From positions 53,060,019 to 53,124,018 of the forward strand of contig OX352761.1 in NCBI GenBank assembly GCA_947095585.1: a stretch of 64,000 nucleotides of DNA. Direction: 5' to 3'. The translations under genes and the position numbers were made by a program. The DNA comes from Nephrocerus scutellatus. Its lineage: Eukaryota > Arthropoda > Insecta > Diptera > Pipunculidae. A model generated the notes under the pieces. That model ran no database searches. It was not told where the DNA came from and was given only the letters and a program-made list of their open reading frames with translations. Below are positions 36,701 through 47,900 of this stretch, piece after piece; the first letter of the stretch is position 1, and each line of letters begins with the position of its first letter.

Positions 36701-36995
36701 CACTTCCGTCTTTCCTATCTTTTCCTTTTTTTTTTGGTTACTAATGAATAGCACGCACAAATTTTTTTGTATATGTTAGTCGGGGAAAAATTGAGCGGTC
36801 CGCCTAATCAAGGACCCACCCCATATACGACGAGCTGGCGAAGGTATCCTATTGCGTGCGAAACCGATAGGCAGCTGCTCGACCTGAAATTCGGCGGTGA
36901 CTTCGATCATCGCTGAAATTCCTGAATCCCCTTATGGGCACGCCCCTTTTTGTGGGCTAGAGCATTGAAGGCCAATTGGAGACTTAAACATTACA
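33731..36995 (+). mobile_element. Gypsy2 5' LTR (about 3.27 kb)
   Basis: Begins TGTGATGG and ends ATTACA at 36995, three bases before a primer binding site. It matches the 3' LTR at 44952-48042, with scattered substitutions and a roughly 0.2-kb stretch (about 36419-36610) absent from the 3' LTR. Two internal repeat systems occupy much of it: diverged ~90-bp units (about 34340-34900) and the gcccaatggcaacc array (35615-36370). No obvious coding function is seen. Confidence 0.88.
35615..36370 (+). repeat. LTR minisatellite (gcccaatggcaacc units)
   Basis: Alternating ~45-55 bp half-units built on attatgcccaatggcaacc and aagaattatgcccggtggcc, separated by A/T-rich linkers (aaaaataatttaaa). About 14 half-units are present. 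Related arrays lie at 37382-37560 and 46830-47590 within the other LTR sequences. Confidence 0.9.
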
Positions 36996-36998
36996 AAA

Positions 36999-37016
36999 TG
37001 GCGCCCAACGTGGGGC
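36999..37016 (+). promoter_or_regulatory. Gypsy2 primer binding site, copy 1
   Basis: TGGCGCCCAACGTGGGGC, three bases after the LTR end. It is identical to the site used by retroelements primed with lysine tRNA (Lys1,2 type). It fixes the element's orientation as plus. Confidence 0.88.
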
Positions 37017-38198
37017 TCGAAAGAGGTCAGTTCTTCGGCTTTCTTTTGAATTCCACAAACTAATTTCATTTTAAATTTTCCTTTGTAGATTAATATGGTA
37101 TGTCTGTAGGACATTATTTTGATTGTTTTGGAATAGTATCTGAGTGGCTTGCTGTGAATCGTAGGTGATTTGGACTTTTCGAATACCCGACTTGGCATAA
37201 CCACTTAGTTTACTGTCTCAAATCCCTTCTCTATCTTTTGGGTTCTGCCGCGTTCAAAAGATGAAGTTGGATCGACCTATGGAATTGCAGACTTCTTGCT
37301 CGTAGCGGATGTTCTGACCAAGGGGTTCTAGGTTCGTCCTGAGTTCGTGGTAGTTCACAACAACCTCACCTCTCAAATTATTAGAATTATGCCCGGTGGC
37401 CATATTGTTTTTTTTTTCAATTTAAATTTTAGAATTATTATGCCCAATGGCAACCATATTTTCTTGGCGAAATAATTTAAAGTATTATGCCCAATGGCAA
37501 CCATATTTTTTTTGTAAAAATAATATTAGAATTGTTATGCCCGTTGGCAACCATTTTTTTTGATGCGCCTCAGGGTTCTCCTGGTCGTACATCATAGCTA
37601 ACTAATAAATCATATTACTTATAAAGTGATTCTGGTGGCCTATTTATTTTGCTCGAACACCCCTGGCATGGGTCTTAGCGGGGTTTAAGGGGGTTGCGGA
37701 GGGATGGTGAGATGGGGTTGAGTTTCGTCACTGAGCGGTCGATCGGGTGACCTAATTCGGCTGTGATTGTTGAGGGGGTTCCATAAATTTGGACCCATGG
37801 TAGGGCGGGTAAAGACGCCTGAGTGGATCATAACACCGGATCCTGAAAACATCATCGTGGTAATCGAGGGGAAGGCTTTCTCTACCGGATGTGCTGGGCA
37901 GCACTTCCGTCTTTCCTATCTTTTCCTTTTTTTTTGGTTACTAATGAATAGCACGCACAAATTTTTTTGTATATGTTAGTCGGGGAAAAATTGAGCGGTC
38001 CGCCTAATCAAGGACCCACCCCATATACGACGAGCTGGCGAAGGTATCCTATTGCGTGCGAAACCGATAGGCAGCTGCTCGACCTGGAATTCGGCGGTGA
38101 CTTCGATCATCGCTGAAATTCCTGAATCCCCTTATGGCCACGCCCCTTTTTGTGGGCTAGAGCATTGAAGGCCAATTGGAGACTTAAATATTACAAAA

Positions 38199-38216
38199 TG
38201 GCGCCCAACGTGGGGC
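38199..38216 (+). promoter_or_regulatory. Gypsy2 primer binding site, copy 2
   Basis: Identical 18-nt lysine-tRNA-type site, also three bases after an LTR end (38195). It is the copy adjacent to the coding region. Confidence 0.88.
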
Positions 38217-39930
38217 CCGAAAAAGGTCAGTTCTTCGGCTTTCTTTTGGATTCCACAAACTAATTTCATTTTAAATTTTCCTTTGTAGATTAATATGGTA
38301 TGTCTGTAGGACATTATTTTGATTGTTTTGGAATAGTATCTGAGTGGCTTGCTGTAAATCGTAGGTGATTAGGACTTTTCGAATACCCGACTTGGCATAA
38401 CCACTTAGTTTACTGTCTCAAATCCCTTCTCTATCTTTTGGGTTCTGCCGCGTTCAAAAGATGAAGTTGGATCGACCTATGGAATTGCAGACTTCTTGCT
38501 CGTAGCGGATGTTCTGACCAAGGGGTTCTAGGTTCGTCCTGAGTTCGTGGTAGTTCACAACAACTTCACCTATCAAATTATTACTTTGTGCTCGGTTATT
38601 ACTTTCGTCTAGATTGATATTCCGTCCATAGGACATTAACTTGTGTTTGGTGGAGACCATCGGTCAGACTCTTTGGAATTGCGGATTTATTTGACTCTTT
38701 TACGAATATCCGACTAAAGACAACTGTCTGATAAACGCTTAACACCGTTCTGGTGCTAAGAGGGTACTACACCAAAATCCTTATTCTATCTTCTATTTGT
38801 TTGACCATGAGCGTTCGTTTTCCCTTTGGAATCGCAGGAGTCTGCCAAAGGCGGACGTCTTGACCAAAGAACCAACGGTTCGCCTGGTAAGTGAACAGTA
38901 TCTCTCGTTTCAACTTTTATTTCCTTTTCAAAGAACTTTTGGCGGTCTCGTGTGTAGTTATGGAAGTCATTCGGAAACGCTGGTGCTCAGTACTGAACGT
39001 TAAGTAACGGCGACACCTGACCGATGACTTTAGTTATTTCTGCTTGGTAGCACTTTTAGTTCATTTGATTTGTATGACTTAATTACAGATATTAAGACCA
39101 ATGCTTCCTCATGAAGGATTATTTGCGTATTGACGAAAATTAGTCGTCTCATTCCTTAGCTACACACAGACTTACTTCAACAGAGTGATGAATGATTCGG
39201 ATTTTCTTGGAATAACATTAGTGTTTGTACAGTACGGACGCTCTGACCGAAAAGCATCCGGATTATGTCATTAGGTGAAGTGCTCGAACATTGCTCATGG
39301 AATTGCCTGTTATTTTGCGTCGTGCAAATCTAGCATTTGCAGAGCAATACAGCTTTGGATTATTGGGATATTAGTTCTTTCTCTATTTCAAAACCTTATT
39401 TATGCTTCGATGATGTTATATAACTTAAGACTCAGGTCCTTGTGTGAAGGAACTCAACCAAATCTCACCCCCCCCCCCATCCTTATATATTGTATTTCGT
39501 ATAAAAACCTGTTTTGTTTGTAATCGGTATCGTGAATTATTTCAGTCGCGGAGGATTGATCACGATTCAAGCTGCCGAAATTTAAGTTTAAGTATCTTTA
39601 GCAACTTTAGGTACCTTTATTTGTACATTCTACAAAGTTTTGTTGAACTTCCTTTTTTTTTGCTTCTTCGTTAATCTCACGGTTGTACCTCGATCCTAAA
39701 GGAAATAAATTCCGTCTTTAGCGGCTAACAGCTTAACTACAGGTTTAGTGATAGCTGTTGATTTTGTTTAACACCGCTTTGGTAAAGCGTTCGTAATTTG
39801 TTTGAAGCTTGTTTGTCTGAGAACCGCTCAGAGGTAGTCGATTATTTCTGCTCGCCTGAATTGCTGATTGCTCCTAAGGGAACGTGCTTGACTTTGGGTG
39901 TCAAATTAGGCTCGTAGTTAGAGTGTACAA
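38217..39930 (+). other. Gypsy2 untranslated leader (1.7 kb)
   Basis: There is no conserved coding frame. Diverged repeats of a segment with tttggaattgcag, then ttgaccaaag and aaccaacggttcg recur (about 38475, 38650, 38815, 39210), so the leader seems to have grown from a ~200-300 bp unit. Its length is unusual for a Gypsy element. Confidence 0.6.
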
Positions 39931-40509
39931 ATGGCTACGGTTCGAAGTACGGAGGATTTGACGCGTCTAAATCCTAGTGTGGTCTGTCATGTATGCAAAA
40001 CGGAGTTGACTCCTGATATTGAAAGTCTGATTTCGGAATGCGAACATGTCTTCCACAACGTATGCATCACCGAATTTCTGAAGACGGCGACCAAGTGTCC
40101 AGTCTGCAAGACGGAATGCTTGGGTGAAAGTTTGAAGCCAATTGAGATATCGGTGTTACCAACTCCCAGTGCGATGGTGGAAAGAAGGCGGGTTACCAAA
40201 CGTACTCCGACCGCAAAGGGAGCAATCCCGAAGACTATGAACACCCGCAGTGTAAGTGCCGGCAGGAAAGGTAATGGCAGGAGACGTAATCCGTTAGACT
40301 GGTCAATGAATCGCAGTTCACTAGACACCGGGGCTAACCCTAATGCTCACCGAAGTCTTGCGGATGACAGTATCTTTTTCGATGATAATCGGCGAATGTC
40401 TGGAGTACATCCAATTGGGAATACTGTAAAAAGCCTTTCAGTAGATGAAGTTAAGGACCTGATAAGCGCATCCTTAGAACGACAGCAGTCCGAAACCATC
40501 GACTCCTGA
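39931..40509 (+). CDS. Gypsy2 Gag N-terminal part with RING-H2 finger
   Basis: 192 codons from ATG 39931. Residues 19-59 form a complete RING-H2 pattern: C19-x2-C22-x14-C37-x-H39-x2-H42-x2-C45-x10-C56-x2-C59, including the typical CPVC end. Such fingers bind two zinc ions and usually recruit ubiquitin-conjugating enzymes; any such activity here is inference. A basic, serine-rich region (residues about 80-140) follows, then an acidic end. The frame stops at 40509, and Gag continues in other frames, so either one or two frameshifts damage it or this is a separate protein. It starts 1.7 kb after the primer site, in the gag position. Confidence 0.75.
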   Translation: MATVRSTEDLTRLNPSVVCHVCKTELTPDIESLISECEHVFHNVCITEFLKTATKCPVCKTECLGESLKPIEISVLPTPSAMVERRRVTKRTPTAKGAIPKTMNTRSVSAGRKGNGRRRNPLDWSMNRSSLDTGANPNAHRSLADDSIFFDDNRRMSGVHPIGNTVKSLSVDEVKDLISASLERQQSETIDS

Positions 40510-41436
40510 CTAGTAGACTAACGGACCTGGTTATCTCCAACGTGCAGCGATGTTTCGAACAATGGAACCCTCAACCCGATCTAGCTCGTGGTAGTCAACC
40601 AAGTGCCTATCAACCTCGCCTTGAAGATTTCTCTCGTATACCCTCTTCGACAGCCCCTAATGGAATCAGCGACCCAGCACTGCAATCTAATTTGCGTAGC
40701 GTGTCATTCGCACCGGATCCTCGATCAGCAAACGGTCGTTCTTTGGACCTGGGAAAGTCAGATCGTGTCGTGGTTCTGGCGATATCATCGCAGCGTGCTG
40801 AATTGCAATTGGTTCGATCTTTGCGAATCCCTGCGAACGCAATATAAAGATTGTCGTACGGATTACGATTTATTGGAGAGCATTCGGTCGAGGAAACAGA
40901 AGGAGCGCGAATCCTTTGACGAATATTTCGATTCGGTTTCGGTACTAACCAACCGATTGAATAGATCATTGACCGAGAAAGAGTTAATCGAACTTTTATC
41001 TCGTAACCTACGACCGGATGTTCGCCACGAAATCTTTTACCTTAACATCAATTCTGTTGCGCAACTGCGGGATATCTGCCGGAAACGCGAACGTTTCTTG
41101 GAGGAAGTCAGCCGTGGTTTTCCTGGATGGAGAAATCCTCAAACCCGACGTAACATATCTGAGGTGGACGTTGCGTACGGTCCTCCAAAGGAAAATGGTC
41201 CGATACCACACGTTAGGAATGAAAATGGGGCTGTAGCTAAAGGTGTTGGCCTGGTTTGTTGGAATTGCGATGAACCTGGTCATAGATACGTGGATTGTCT
41301 ACAAGTTAGACGAATTTTCTGTTACGGTTGCGGCGCGGTGAACGTTTTCAAGCCGAACTGTTTAAAATGTAGGGCGTCGGGAAACTTCCGATCGGGTGTG
41401 GCTCAGTTTCGTCAACGAAACCCACACCCCAAGTAG
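40510..41436 (+). pseudogene. Gypsy2 Gag capsid and zinc-knuckle part, frameshifted
   Basis: After the RING frame, sequence up to about 40760 reads best in one frame (SRLTDLVISNVQRCFEQWNP). From there to 41436 it reads in another (WFWRYHRS, QYKDCRTDYDLLESIRSRKQ, LLSRNLRPDVRHEI). Near the end is a CCHC knuckle CWNCDEPGHRYVDC followed by a Cys-rich CYGCGAVNVFKPNCLKC, a pair seen in Osvaldo/Ulysses-like Gag proteins as I recall them. Frame changes near 40510 and 40760 break it, unless frameshifting is used. A related fragment recurs at 5740-6110 and in units 2 and 3. Confidence 0.78.
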
Positions 41437-41807
41437 ATACAACCTCGGATAATGTTCCACCAGAAGTCCAGAAGCCCTATGATATTAATGATGAACCGGA
41501 AGTTCCTAAAAGCACGCATGTCAAAAATCTAAACAATACCCAATCCAAACCTCAGTCTACTAAATCCGTCGTATGGCCAATTCTTCCTTATCATGTTCGT
41601 CTGGAAAATTACCAGAAAGCCCGAGCTCGGATCTTTGGAGGGACCAACCCAACGGTGAAGAGAAAGAGTAAGCGCTCCACGCTCAGGATGCGAACATTTT
41701 GGAGATCGGTGTTGCAAAGTCGTCGGAAGTTTGTCATTGCTCAAGGTGGTGTTTTACCGAATATCCAGGCAGTACTTTTGCCCAAGAAGACCGAAAAGAA
41801 AGCTTAA
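41433..41807 (+). CDS. Gypsy2 Gag-Pol linker frame, closed by TAA before Pol
   Basis: The frame is open from inside the gag end (gag stop TAG 41434-41436) to TAA at 41805-41807. It lies in the -1 frame relative to gag and in the same frame as Pol. Its product would be about 124 residues, basic and without a recognised domain (VWPILPYHVRLENYQKARAR, KRKSKRSTLRMRTFW). Pol follows with no further frame change. So Pol expression would need a -1 shift at the gag end and passage through TAA; the stop may simply be a mutation. Confidence 0.6.
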   Translation, partial: VDTTSDNVPPEVQKPYDINDEPEVPKSTHVKNLNNTQSKPQSTKSVVWPILPYHVRLENYQKARARIFGGTNPTVKRKSKRSTLRMRTFWRSVLQSRRKFVIAQGGVLPNIQAVLLPKKTEKKA

Positions 41808-44800
41808 ATTTCTGTGCGCAAAAGAGTTAAAAACAAAGCAGTACTTAGCAGAGGAGACGACGTTCGCTCGTACTCAGAGGTCAAATTCTTGAATCGGACT
41901 ATGCTAGGTCTACTAGATAGTGGGGCTACCATAAGTTGCATAGGCTCGGGGGTTGCAAAGGAGATTTTGAGTGGTGGTCACAACGTGATTAAGTTTTCCA
42001 GTAGTATCAGAACAGCGGATGGGAATCGACAACCAGTTAAGGGAAAAGTTAAAGTTGATATTGAGTTTCGAGGGCAATTCCGAGAAATCGAATTGTACCT
42101 CATCCCGAACCTTTCACAGGAGCTATATCTTGGCATTGATTTCTGGAGGGCGTTTAACTTAGCCCCGGGAATCATTAGCGAATTACACCAAGGTTCGGAA
42201 AGCGATTTGGACCAAGTTGGTAACAGTAAAGCACTAGTTTTGTCGGATTGCCAAGCGAGGCGATTGGAAGCAGTTAAGTCACGTTTTCCTTCTTTCGAAA
42301 AAGACGGATTGGGAAAGACGAATTTGGTTGAACACGTCATAGATGTTCAAGATGCAAGGCCAATTAAGCAGCGTCATTATCCAGTTTCCCCAGCGGTCGA
42401 GAAATTGATTTTCGCGGAACTGGAAATCATCGAGGAATCCAAAAGTTCTTGGAGTTCCCCGGTCGTGTTAGTACGTCAACCAGGGAAGGTTCGACTCTGT
42501 CTAGACTCGCGGAAGGTCAACGCAGTGACGGTCAAGGACGCATATCCCTTACCACACATTAATGGGATTCTAGGTCGATTACCGCCTGCGGAGATTATCT
42601 CGAGCTTAGATTTGAAGAAGGCCTTTCACCAAATTCCCTTGGAATTAGGCTCTCGTGACAAAACTGCTTTCACTGTTCCAAACCGACCACTGTACCAATA
42701 TAAAGTAATGCCCTTCGGGTTATGTAATGCTCCCCAGACGCTCTGTCGTCTGATGGATCAAGTAATTCCTCCTCAGCTGAGAGATTTTGTTTTCGTTTAT
42801 CTGGACGACTTGCTCGTCATTACGGACACATTTGATAAGCACATGGTGGTCTTGGAAGATGTCGCAACTCACTTGCGGAAGGCCGGTCTGACAATCAATG
42901 TTAACAAAAGTAAATTCTGTTTGAGGGAAGTTAAGTACCTGGGATATATTGTCGGTAATGGGGTGCTGAAGGCAGACCCCGATAAACTCGTAGCGATTAC
43001 GGAGTTTCCCATACCAGCGACTGTTCGTCAACTAAGACGTTTTCTAGGAATGGCGGGTTGGTATCGGCGCTTCATAGCCAACTTCTCAATAGTAACCCAT
43101 CCCCTCACAGATTTACTCAAAAAGGCAAAATCATTTAATTGGTCAGATGAAGCCAACAAAGCTTTTATCGAATTGAAGGAAAGATTGACTTCCGCACCTG
43201 TGTTGGCGAATCCGGATTTTGGTCGACCATTTCTCGTGCAATGTGACGCATGTCAGGACGGAATAGGTGGCGTTCTTGCCCAAATTACGGACGATGGCGT
43301 TGAACTACCGGTGGCTTTCATGTCCCAAAAGTTTAACAAAGTGCAAAGAAACTATAGCGTTACGGAACAGGAATGCTTGGCCGTAGTTCTCTGTATAAAA
43401 ACATTTCGTGCGTACATTGAGGGGCAAGAGTTTACTGTTATCACCGACCACGCAAGTCTTCAGTGGCTGATGAGACAAACAGATCTGAACGGTAGGTTGG
43501 CGCGGTGGGCCCTGAAACTGCAAGGTTTCCAGTTTTCGATAAAGCATCGGAAAGGGTCCGAAAACGTTGTTCCAGATGCCCTGTCTCGATTACATTCAAA
43601 TGAGTTATGTGAATTAAGCATGGTAGGACCAGAGGTTGACCTAGATTCCTCCGAATTCGATAGCCTCGAATATTTGGGAATCAAGGCAAAAGTCATTGCT
43701 AACCAAAATCGGTTACCCGATCTCAAAGTTGTGGGTAAACAACTGTTCAAGCGCACCGAATACTCCGGGGATAATGCTAATCCAGTCAATGGCACTTGGA
43801 AGCTTTGGATTCCGAATTCGCTAACTACTGAGGTAATTTGTCAAGCTCATTGCGGCTCAACTAGTGCGCACGGTGGCATAGGCAAAACCCTGGAGATGAT
43901 CAAGCGTCACTTCTTCTGGCCACACATGCTCAAAGAAGTCAAAGACTATATAAAGAATTGCGAAACGTGTAAATGCACCAAACCCTCTAACGTCATCTTA
44001 CGTCCACCTATGGGTAAACAGGTACATTCAGCCCGACCGTTCCAACGGTTGTATATCGATCTGTTAGGTCCTTACCCAAGATCTAGATCTGGAGCAATAG
44101 GAATTTTAATCGTTGTCGATCACCACTCGAAATTTAACTTCTTGAAGCCCATGAAGAAGTTTTGCGCCTCAACTATTGTAGAATACCTGGAGGAATACAT
44201 TTTTCTTACGTTCGGAGTGCCCGAAGTGATTGTGTCCGATAACGGCGTACAATTCAGGTCTTCTAAGTTCAATTCACTCCTTTCAAAGTACGGTATACAG
44301 CAAATATACACCGCCTTGTATTCGCCACAGTCCAACGCTTCTGAGCGAGTGAATCGCTCGGTCATCGCGGCTATACGGGCTTACGTCAAGGACAACCAAA
44401 GAGACTTGGATAAATGTCTTAGCAGTATAAGTTGTTCGTTGCGGAGCTCTTATCACTCGTCAATCGGATTTGCTCCCTATTACGTTTTGTTTGGTTTTCA
44501 CATGGTACACCATGCTAAGGATTATGAATTGCTTAGAAATTTGAAGTTGTTGGGGGATCACGATGTGAGCATATCTCCCGAAGACAAATTATTGTCAATT
44601 CGAGATAAGGTTGGAGAAAATTTGACCCGGGCTTATGAGACAAATAAGCGTACGTATGACACACGAAGTCGCAGCGTTGATTTTAAAGTAGGGCAAGAGG
44701 TTTTCAAACGAAACTTCGTGCAAAATAATTTTGCCAAAGGTTTTAGCGCAAAGCTGGCTCCATTGTTTTCACCGGCTAGAATCCGCGAGAAAAGAGGAAA

Positions 44801-44873
44801 CTCTTATTACTTCCTCGAAGATAGAGCAGGTAAACCCCTGGGAGTCTTTCACGCCAAAGATATTCGGCAGTAA
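41808..44873 (+). CDS. Gypsy2 Pol polyprotein: protease, RT, RNase H, integrase
   Basis: One uninterrupted frame from after the TAA (41807) to TAA at 44873. Residues counted from 41814: protease LLDSGAT (33-39); RT LCLDSRKVN (about 225), SSLDLKKAFHQI, MPFGLCNAP, active site YLDD (329-332), thumb FLGMAGWYRRF; RNase H VQCDACQDGIGGVL (from about 475) and TDHASLQWL; integrase HHCC finger (H-GSTSAHGG to CETCKC, about 680-720); catalytic D749, D809 and E844, giving D-x59-D-x34-E. Every key residue is present. No ATG opens the frame. Organisation RT-RNase H-integrase is Ty3/Gypsy; Osvaldo/Ulysses-like placement is tentative. Confidence 0.93.
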   Translation: MSVRKRVKNKAVLSRGDDVRSYSEVKFLNRTMLGLLDSGATISCIGSGVAKEILSGGHNVIKFSSSIRTADGNRQPVKGKVKVDIEFRGQFREIELYLIPNLSQELYLGIDFWRAFNLAPGIISELHQGSESDLDQVGNSKALVLSDCQARRLEAVKSRFPSFEKDGLGKTNLVEHVIDVQDARPIKQRHYPVSPAVEKLIFAELEIIEESKSSWSSPVVLVRQPGKVRLCLDSRKVNAVTVKDAYPLPHINGILGRLPPAEIISSLDLKKAFHQIPLELGSRDKTAFTVPNRPLYQYKVMPFGLCNAPQTLCRLMDQVIPPQLRDFVFVYLDDLLVITDTFDKHMVVLEDVATHLRKAGLTINVNKSKFCLREVKYLGYIVGNGVLKADPDKLVAITEFPIPATVRQLRRFLGMAGWYRRFIANFSIVTHPLTDLLKKAKSFNWSDEANKAFIELKERLTSAPVLANPDFGRPFLVQCDACQDGIGGVLAQITDDGVELPVAFMSQKFNKVQRNYSVTEQECLAVVLCIKTFRAYIEGQEFTVITDHASLQWLMRQTDLNGRLARWALKLQGFQFSIKHRKGSENVVPDALSRLHSNELCELSMVGPEVDLDSSEFDSLEYLGIKAKVIANQNRLPDLKVVGKQLFKRTEYSGDNANPVNGTWKLWIPNSLTTEVICQAHCGSTSAHGGIGKTLEMIKRHFFWPHMLKEVKDYIKNCETCKCTKPSNVILRPPMGKQVHSARPFQRLYIDLLGPYPRSRSGAIGILIVVDHHSKFNFLKPMKKFCASTIVEYLEEYIFLTFGVPEVIVSDNGVQFRSSKFNSLLSKYGIQQIYTALYSPQSNASERVNRSVIAAIRAYVKDNQRDLDKCLSSISCSLRSSYHSSIGFAPYYVLFGFHMVHHAKDYELLRNLKLLGDHDVSISPEDKLLSIRDKVGENLTRAYETNKRTYDTRSRSVDFKVGQEVFKRNFVQNNFAKGFSAKLAPLFSPARIREKRGNSYYFLEDRAGKPLGVFHAKDIRQ

Positions 44874-44951
44874 ATAATTTAGTTCATTCTACCTTTTTCA
44901 ATTGATATCCCGATTTGGAATTTGCGAAGAAATTCGGTCTATCACTTGTTT

Positions 44952-47900
44952 TGTGATGGTAGAACTTATTCATCAAGTTTCTGTGTTTACTTTTCCTAGT
45001 CGGAATTTCAAACGAAAAAAAAAAAAAGGAAATCAAGTTTTCGGTCGCATCACACCCTGTGTATGATAACATCTTGCGGTTCACTTACACCATCAATAGC
45101 TAAGTTTGCTGCGAAAATTAAGCTTTGTTATAGTTGGCGTAATATTGCAAAAAGAATATATTGACCCTTTTGATTGGTCACCGAAATCGAAAGATTTCAC
45201 TTTTGCACTTGAATATCAAATACCGACTTGCCACGCAAGCTGTAGTCCACAAGTGGCTAAGTATAGGTAAATAGATATTCAATTAATATCACCGTAGGAT
45301 CGGGTGATACACATTATGCATGAGCAGTGACACTGTGGGGTATGTCTAACGCACCCATACTAACACAGGTGGTCAGCTCACCACGGCGACCTGATGCGAT
45401 GCGAAACAAAAAATTTTATTTCATTAAGTGACTGGCAGACATAGAGGCACCTCGTCTCGCGGTTCAAATTGTTTTTTTTGTCTGATCGGCAGACTGACTG
45501 CGCTGTCGCCGGCCCTTAATATTCGGCTGAGAAAATTCTTCTTTTAAACCTCTTGAAAATTATCGGTGCCTGTAATTAGTGCGATTATTCCAAAAAATTC
45601 GCTAAAAATCGACTCCTAATGGGGCATACAGTTTTAATGTTTCTAAATTGCGCCGCAATGATATAAAAGTGATAATCGTTTGAAAAAAAAGGAAATTTGT
45701 TTTATATGGCCGACTGCTCTGCGCCAGTCACTGATAATCGGTGGAAAAAAAAAGAAATTTGTTTTATATATATAACTCCTGCAAATATCGGTGCCTGTAA
45801 TTAGTGCGATTATTCCAAAAAATTCGCTAAAAATCGACTGCAAGTGGCGTCATACGATTTCTATGTTCTTTAATTACGGTTTAGTGCGATTATTCCTGAA
45901 GAAAAATTCGTAGAAAAAAAAAATCGACTCTAATGTCGTCCTACAGGTGGCATAACCTATAAATTTCGATAGTGCTCCTATTCCAGAAATTACTTCGCAA
46001 AAAAATCTACTACAGATGGAACCATAAAATTCCCATAACCCTTAAATTTCGATCAAGTGCGACGATCCCAAAAATTAATTCGGCAAAAATCGTCTTCAAA
46101 TGGCGTTATATGAATTCTATACCCTTTAAATTACGTTTAAGTGGGCCACAACGATACAAAACCATAATCTCGTGTTTTGCTGTAATGTCAGGCAGTAACC
46201 AAAGAAGAAAGAGTTGTCATATTGTATGAATCTCGGTCAAAGTAACTTTATATCACTCCTATATGGTGGTGTTGGCTAGTATTGGCAGTTCAAGTGAAGG
46301 TGCAAAGTAGTTACTCCACTGCCTGTCTACTAGGCACACGCAAAGCTACCAACGCAAATCGAGGACTTTGGGCAACATTGGATTTCGTATGCGAGGACAA
46401 CAACAACATAAAGGAATGAAGGAAAACCCATCGGAGTGACGAGTAGTTAGATTATTTGTTAAATTCACTGTTAATTAAATTTCGTAGAAGAGGGTAGTTC
46501 TCGGTACCGAATCCATCGTTAAGTATAGACCGCGGATCGTATTCCCCAAATTTGAGGGACCGCGTTATGATTTTTAACCTTGCATTCCATACAGGTCAAC
46601 TCATCATCGACAGCGCTGACGACGATGGATATGCCTGGAGAAAAGTAAGTAAGACAATGTTTGATTTATTTTGTTTGCCCATTATACCGCATTTACTCGT
46701 GGTTCTGTGATCGGGTCCGGTGAGAGAGCTAGCTTTTTGGTACTTGAAAATTTTGAGTATAGCACTTGCATTAGTTGCAAGGATTCCGAAATAGCACATT
46801 GGCCAGGGTTTTTTTTGTAAAAATAATTTAAAGAATTATGCCCGGTGGCCATATTGTTTTTTTTTTTTCAGTTTAAATTTTAGAATTATTATGCCCAATG
46901 GCAACCATATTTTCGTTGCGAAATAATTTAAAGTATTATGCCCAATGGCAACAATATGTTTTTTTGTAAAAATATTACTAGAATTGTTAGGCCGAATGGC
47001 AACCATATTTGCTTGGTAAAAATAATTTAAAGAATTATGCCCGGTGGCCATATTGTTTTCTTCACAATTAAATTTAGAATTATTATGCCCGATGGCAACC
47101 ATATTTGCTCGGTAAAAATAATTTAAAGAATTATGCCCGGTGGCCATATTGTTTTTTTCACAATTAAATTTAGAATTATTATGCCCAATGGCAACCATAT
47201 TTGCTCGGTAAAAATAATTTAAAGAATTATGCCCGGTGGCCATATTGTTTTCTTCACAATTAAATTTAGAATTATTATGCCCGATGGCAACCATATTTGC
47301 TCGGTAAAAATAATTTAAAGAATTATGCCCGGTGGCCATATTGTTTTTTTTCAATTTAAATTTTAGAATTATTATGCCCAATGGCAACCATATTTTCTTT
47401 GCAAAATAATTTAAAGTATTATGCCCAATGGCAACCATATTTTTTTTTGTAAAAATAATATTAGAATTGTTATGCCCAATGGCAACCATATTTTCTTTGC
47501 AAAAATAATTTAAAGTATTATGCCCAATGGCAACCATATTTTTTTTGTAAAAATAATATTAGAATTGTTATGCCCGTTGGCAACCATTTTTTTTTGTTGC
47601 GCCTCAGGGTTCTCCTGGTCGTACATCATAGCTAACTAATAAATAACTAATAGTGTAAAGACGCCTGAGTGGATCATAACACCGGATCCTGAAAACATCA
47701 TCGTGGTAATCGAGGGGAAGGCTTTCTCTACCGGATGTGCTGGGCAGCACTTCCGTCTTTCCTATCTTTTCCTCTTTTTTTCGGTTACTAATGAATAGCA
47801 CGCACAAATTTTTTTGTATATGTTAGTCGGGGGAAAATTGAGCGGTCCGCCTAATCAAGGACCCACCCCATATACGACGAGCTGGCGAAGGTATCCTATT

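Larger units (their letters stand above)
36194..38582 (+). repeat. Tandem duplication of LTR end, primer site and leader (1.2 kb)
   Basis: 36194-37382 is repeated at 37383-38582 (offset about 1200 bp). The unit holds the last part of the LTR, the primer binding site and 365 bp of leader, so the element has two primer sites. The joint fuses caaattatt of the leader to agaattatgcccgg of the LTR. Confidence 0.92.

Noticed and set aside
41814..41816. GTG as the start codon of Gypsy2 Pol
   Set aside because: It is only the first non-ATG start-like codon after a stop. A eukaryotic retroelement Pol would be made from an upstream Gag frame, so I describe it as a frame without its own start.
46836..47537. 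233-codon minus-strand open frame rich in repeated GHNxLNYF-type peptides (and similar frames at 35460-36213)
   Set aside because: It is a by-product of the gcccaatggcaacc minisatellite in the Gypsy2 LTR. Its length tracks the repeat number and no start, domain or conservation supports a gene.
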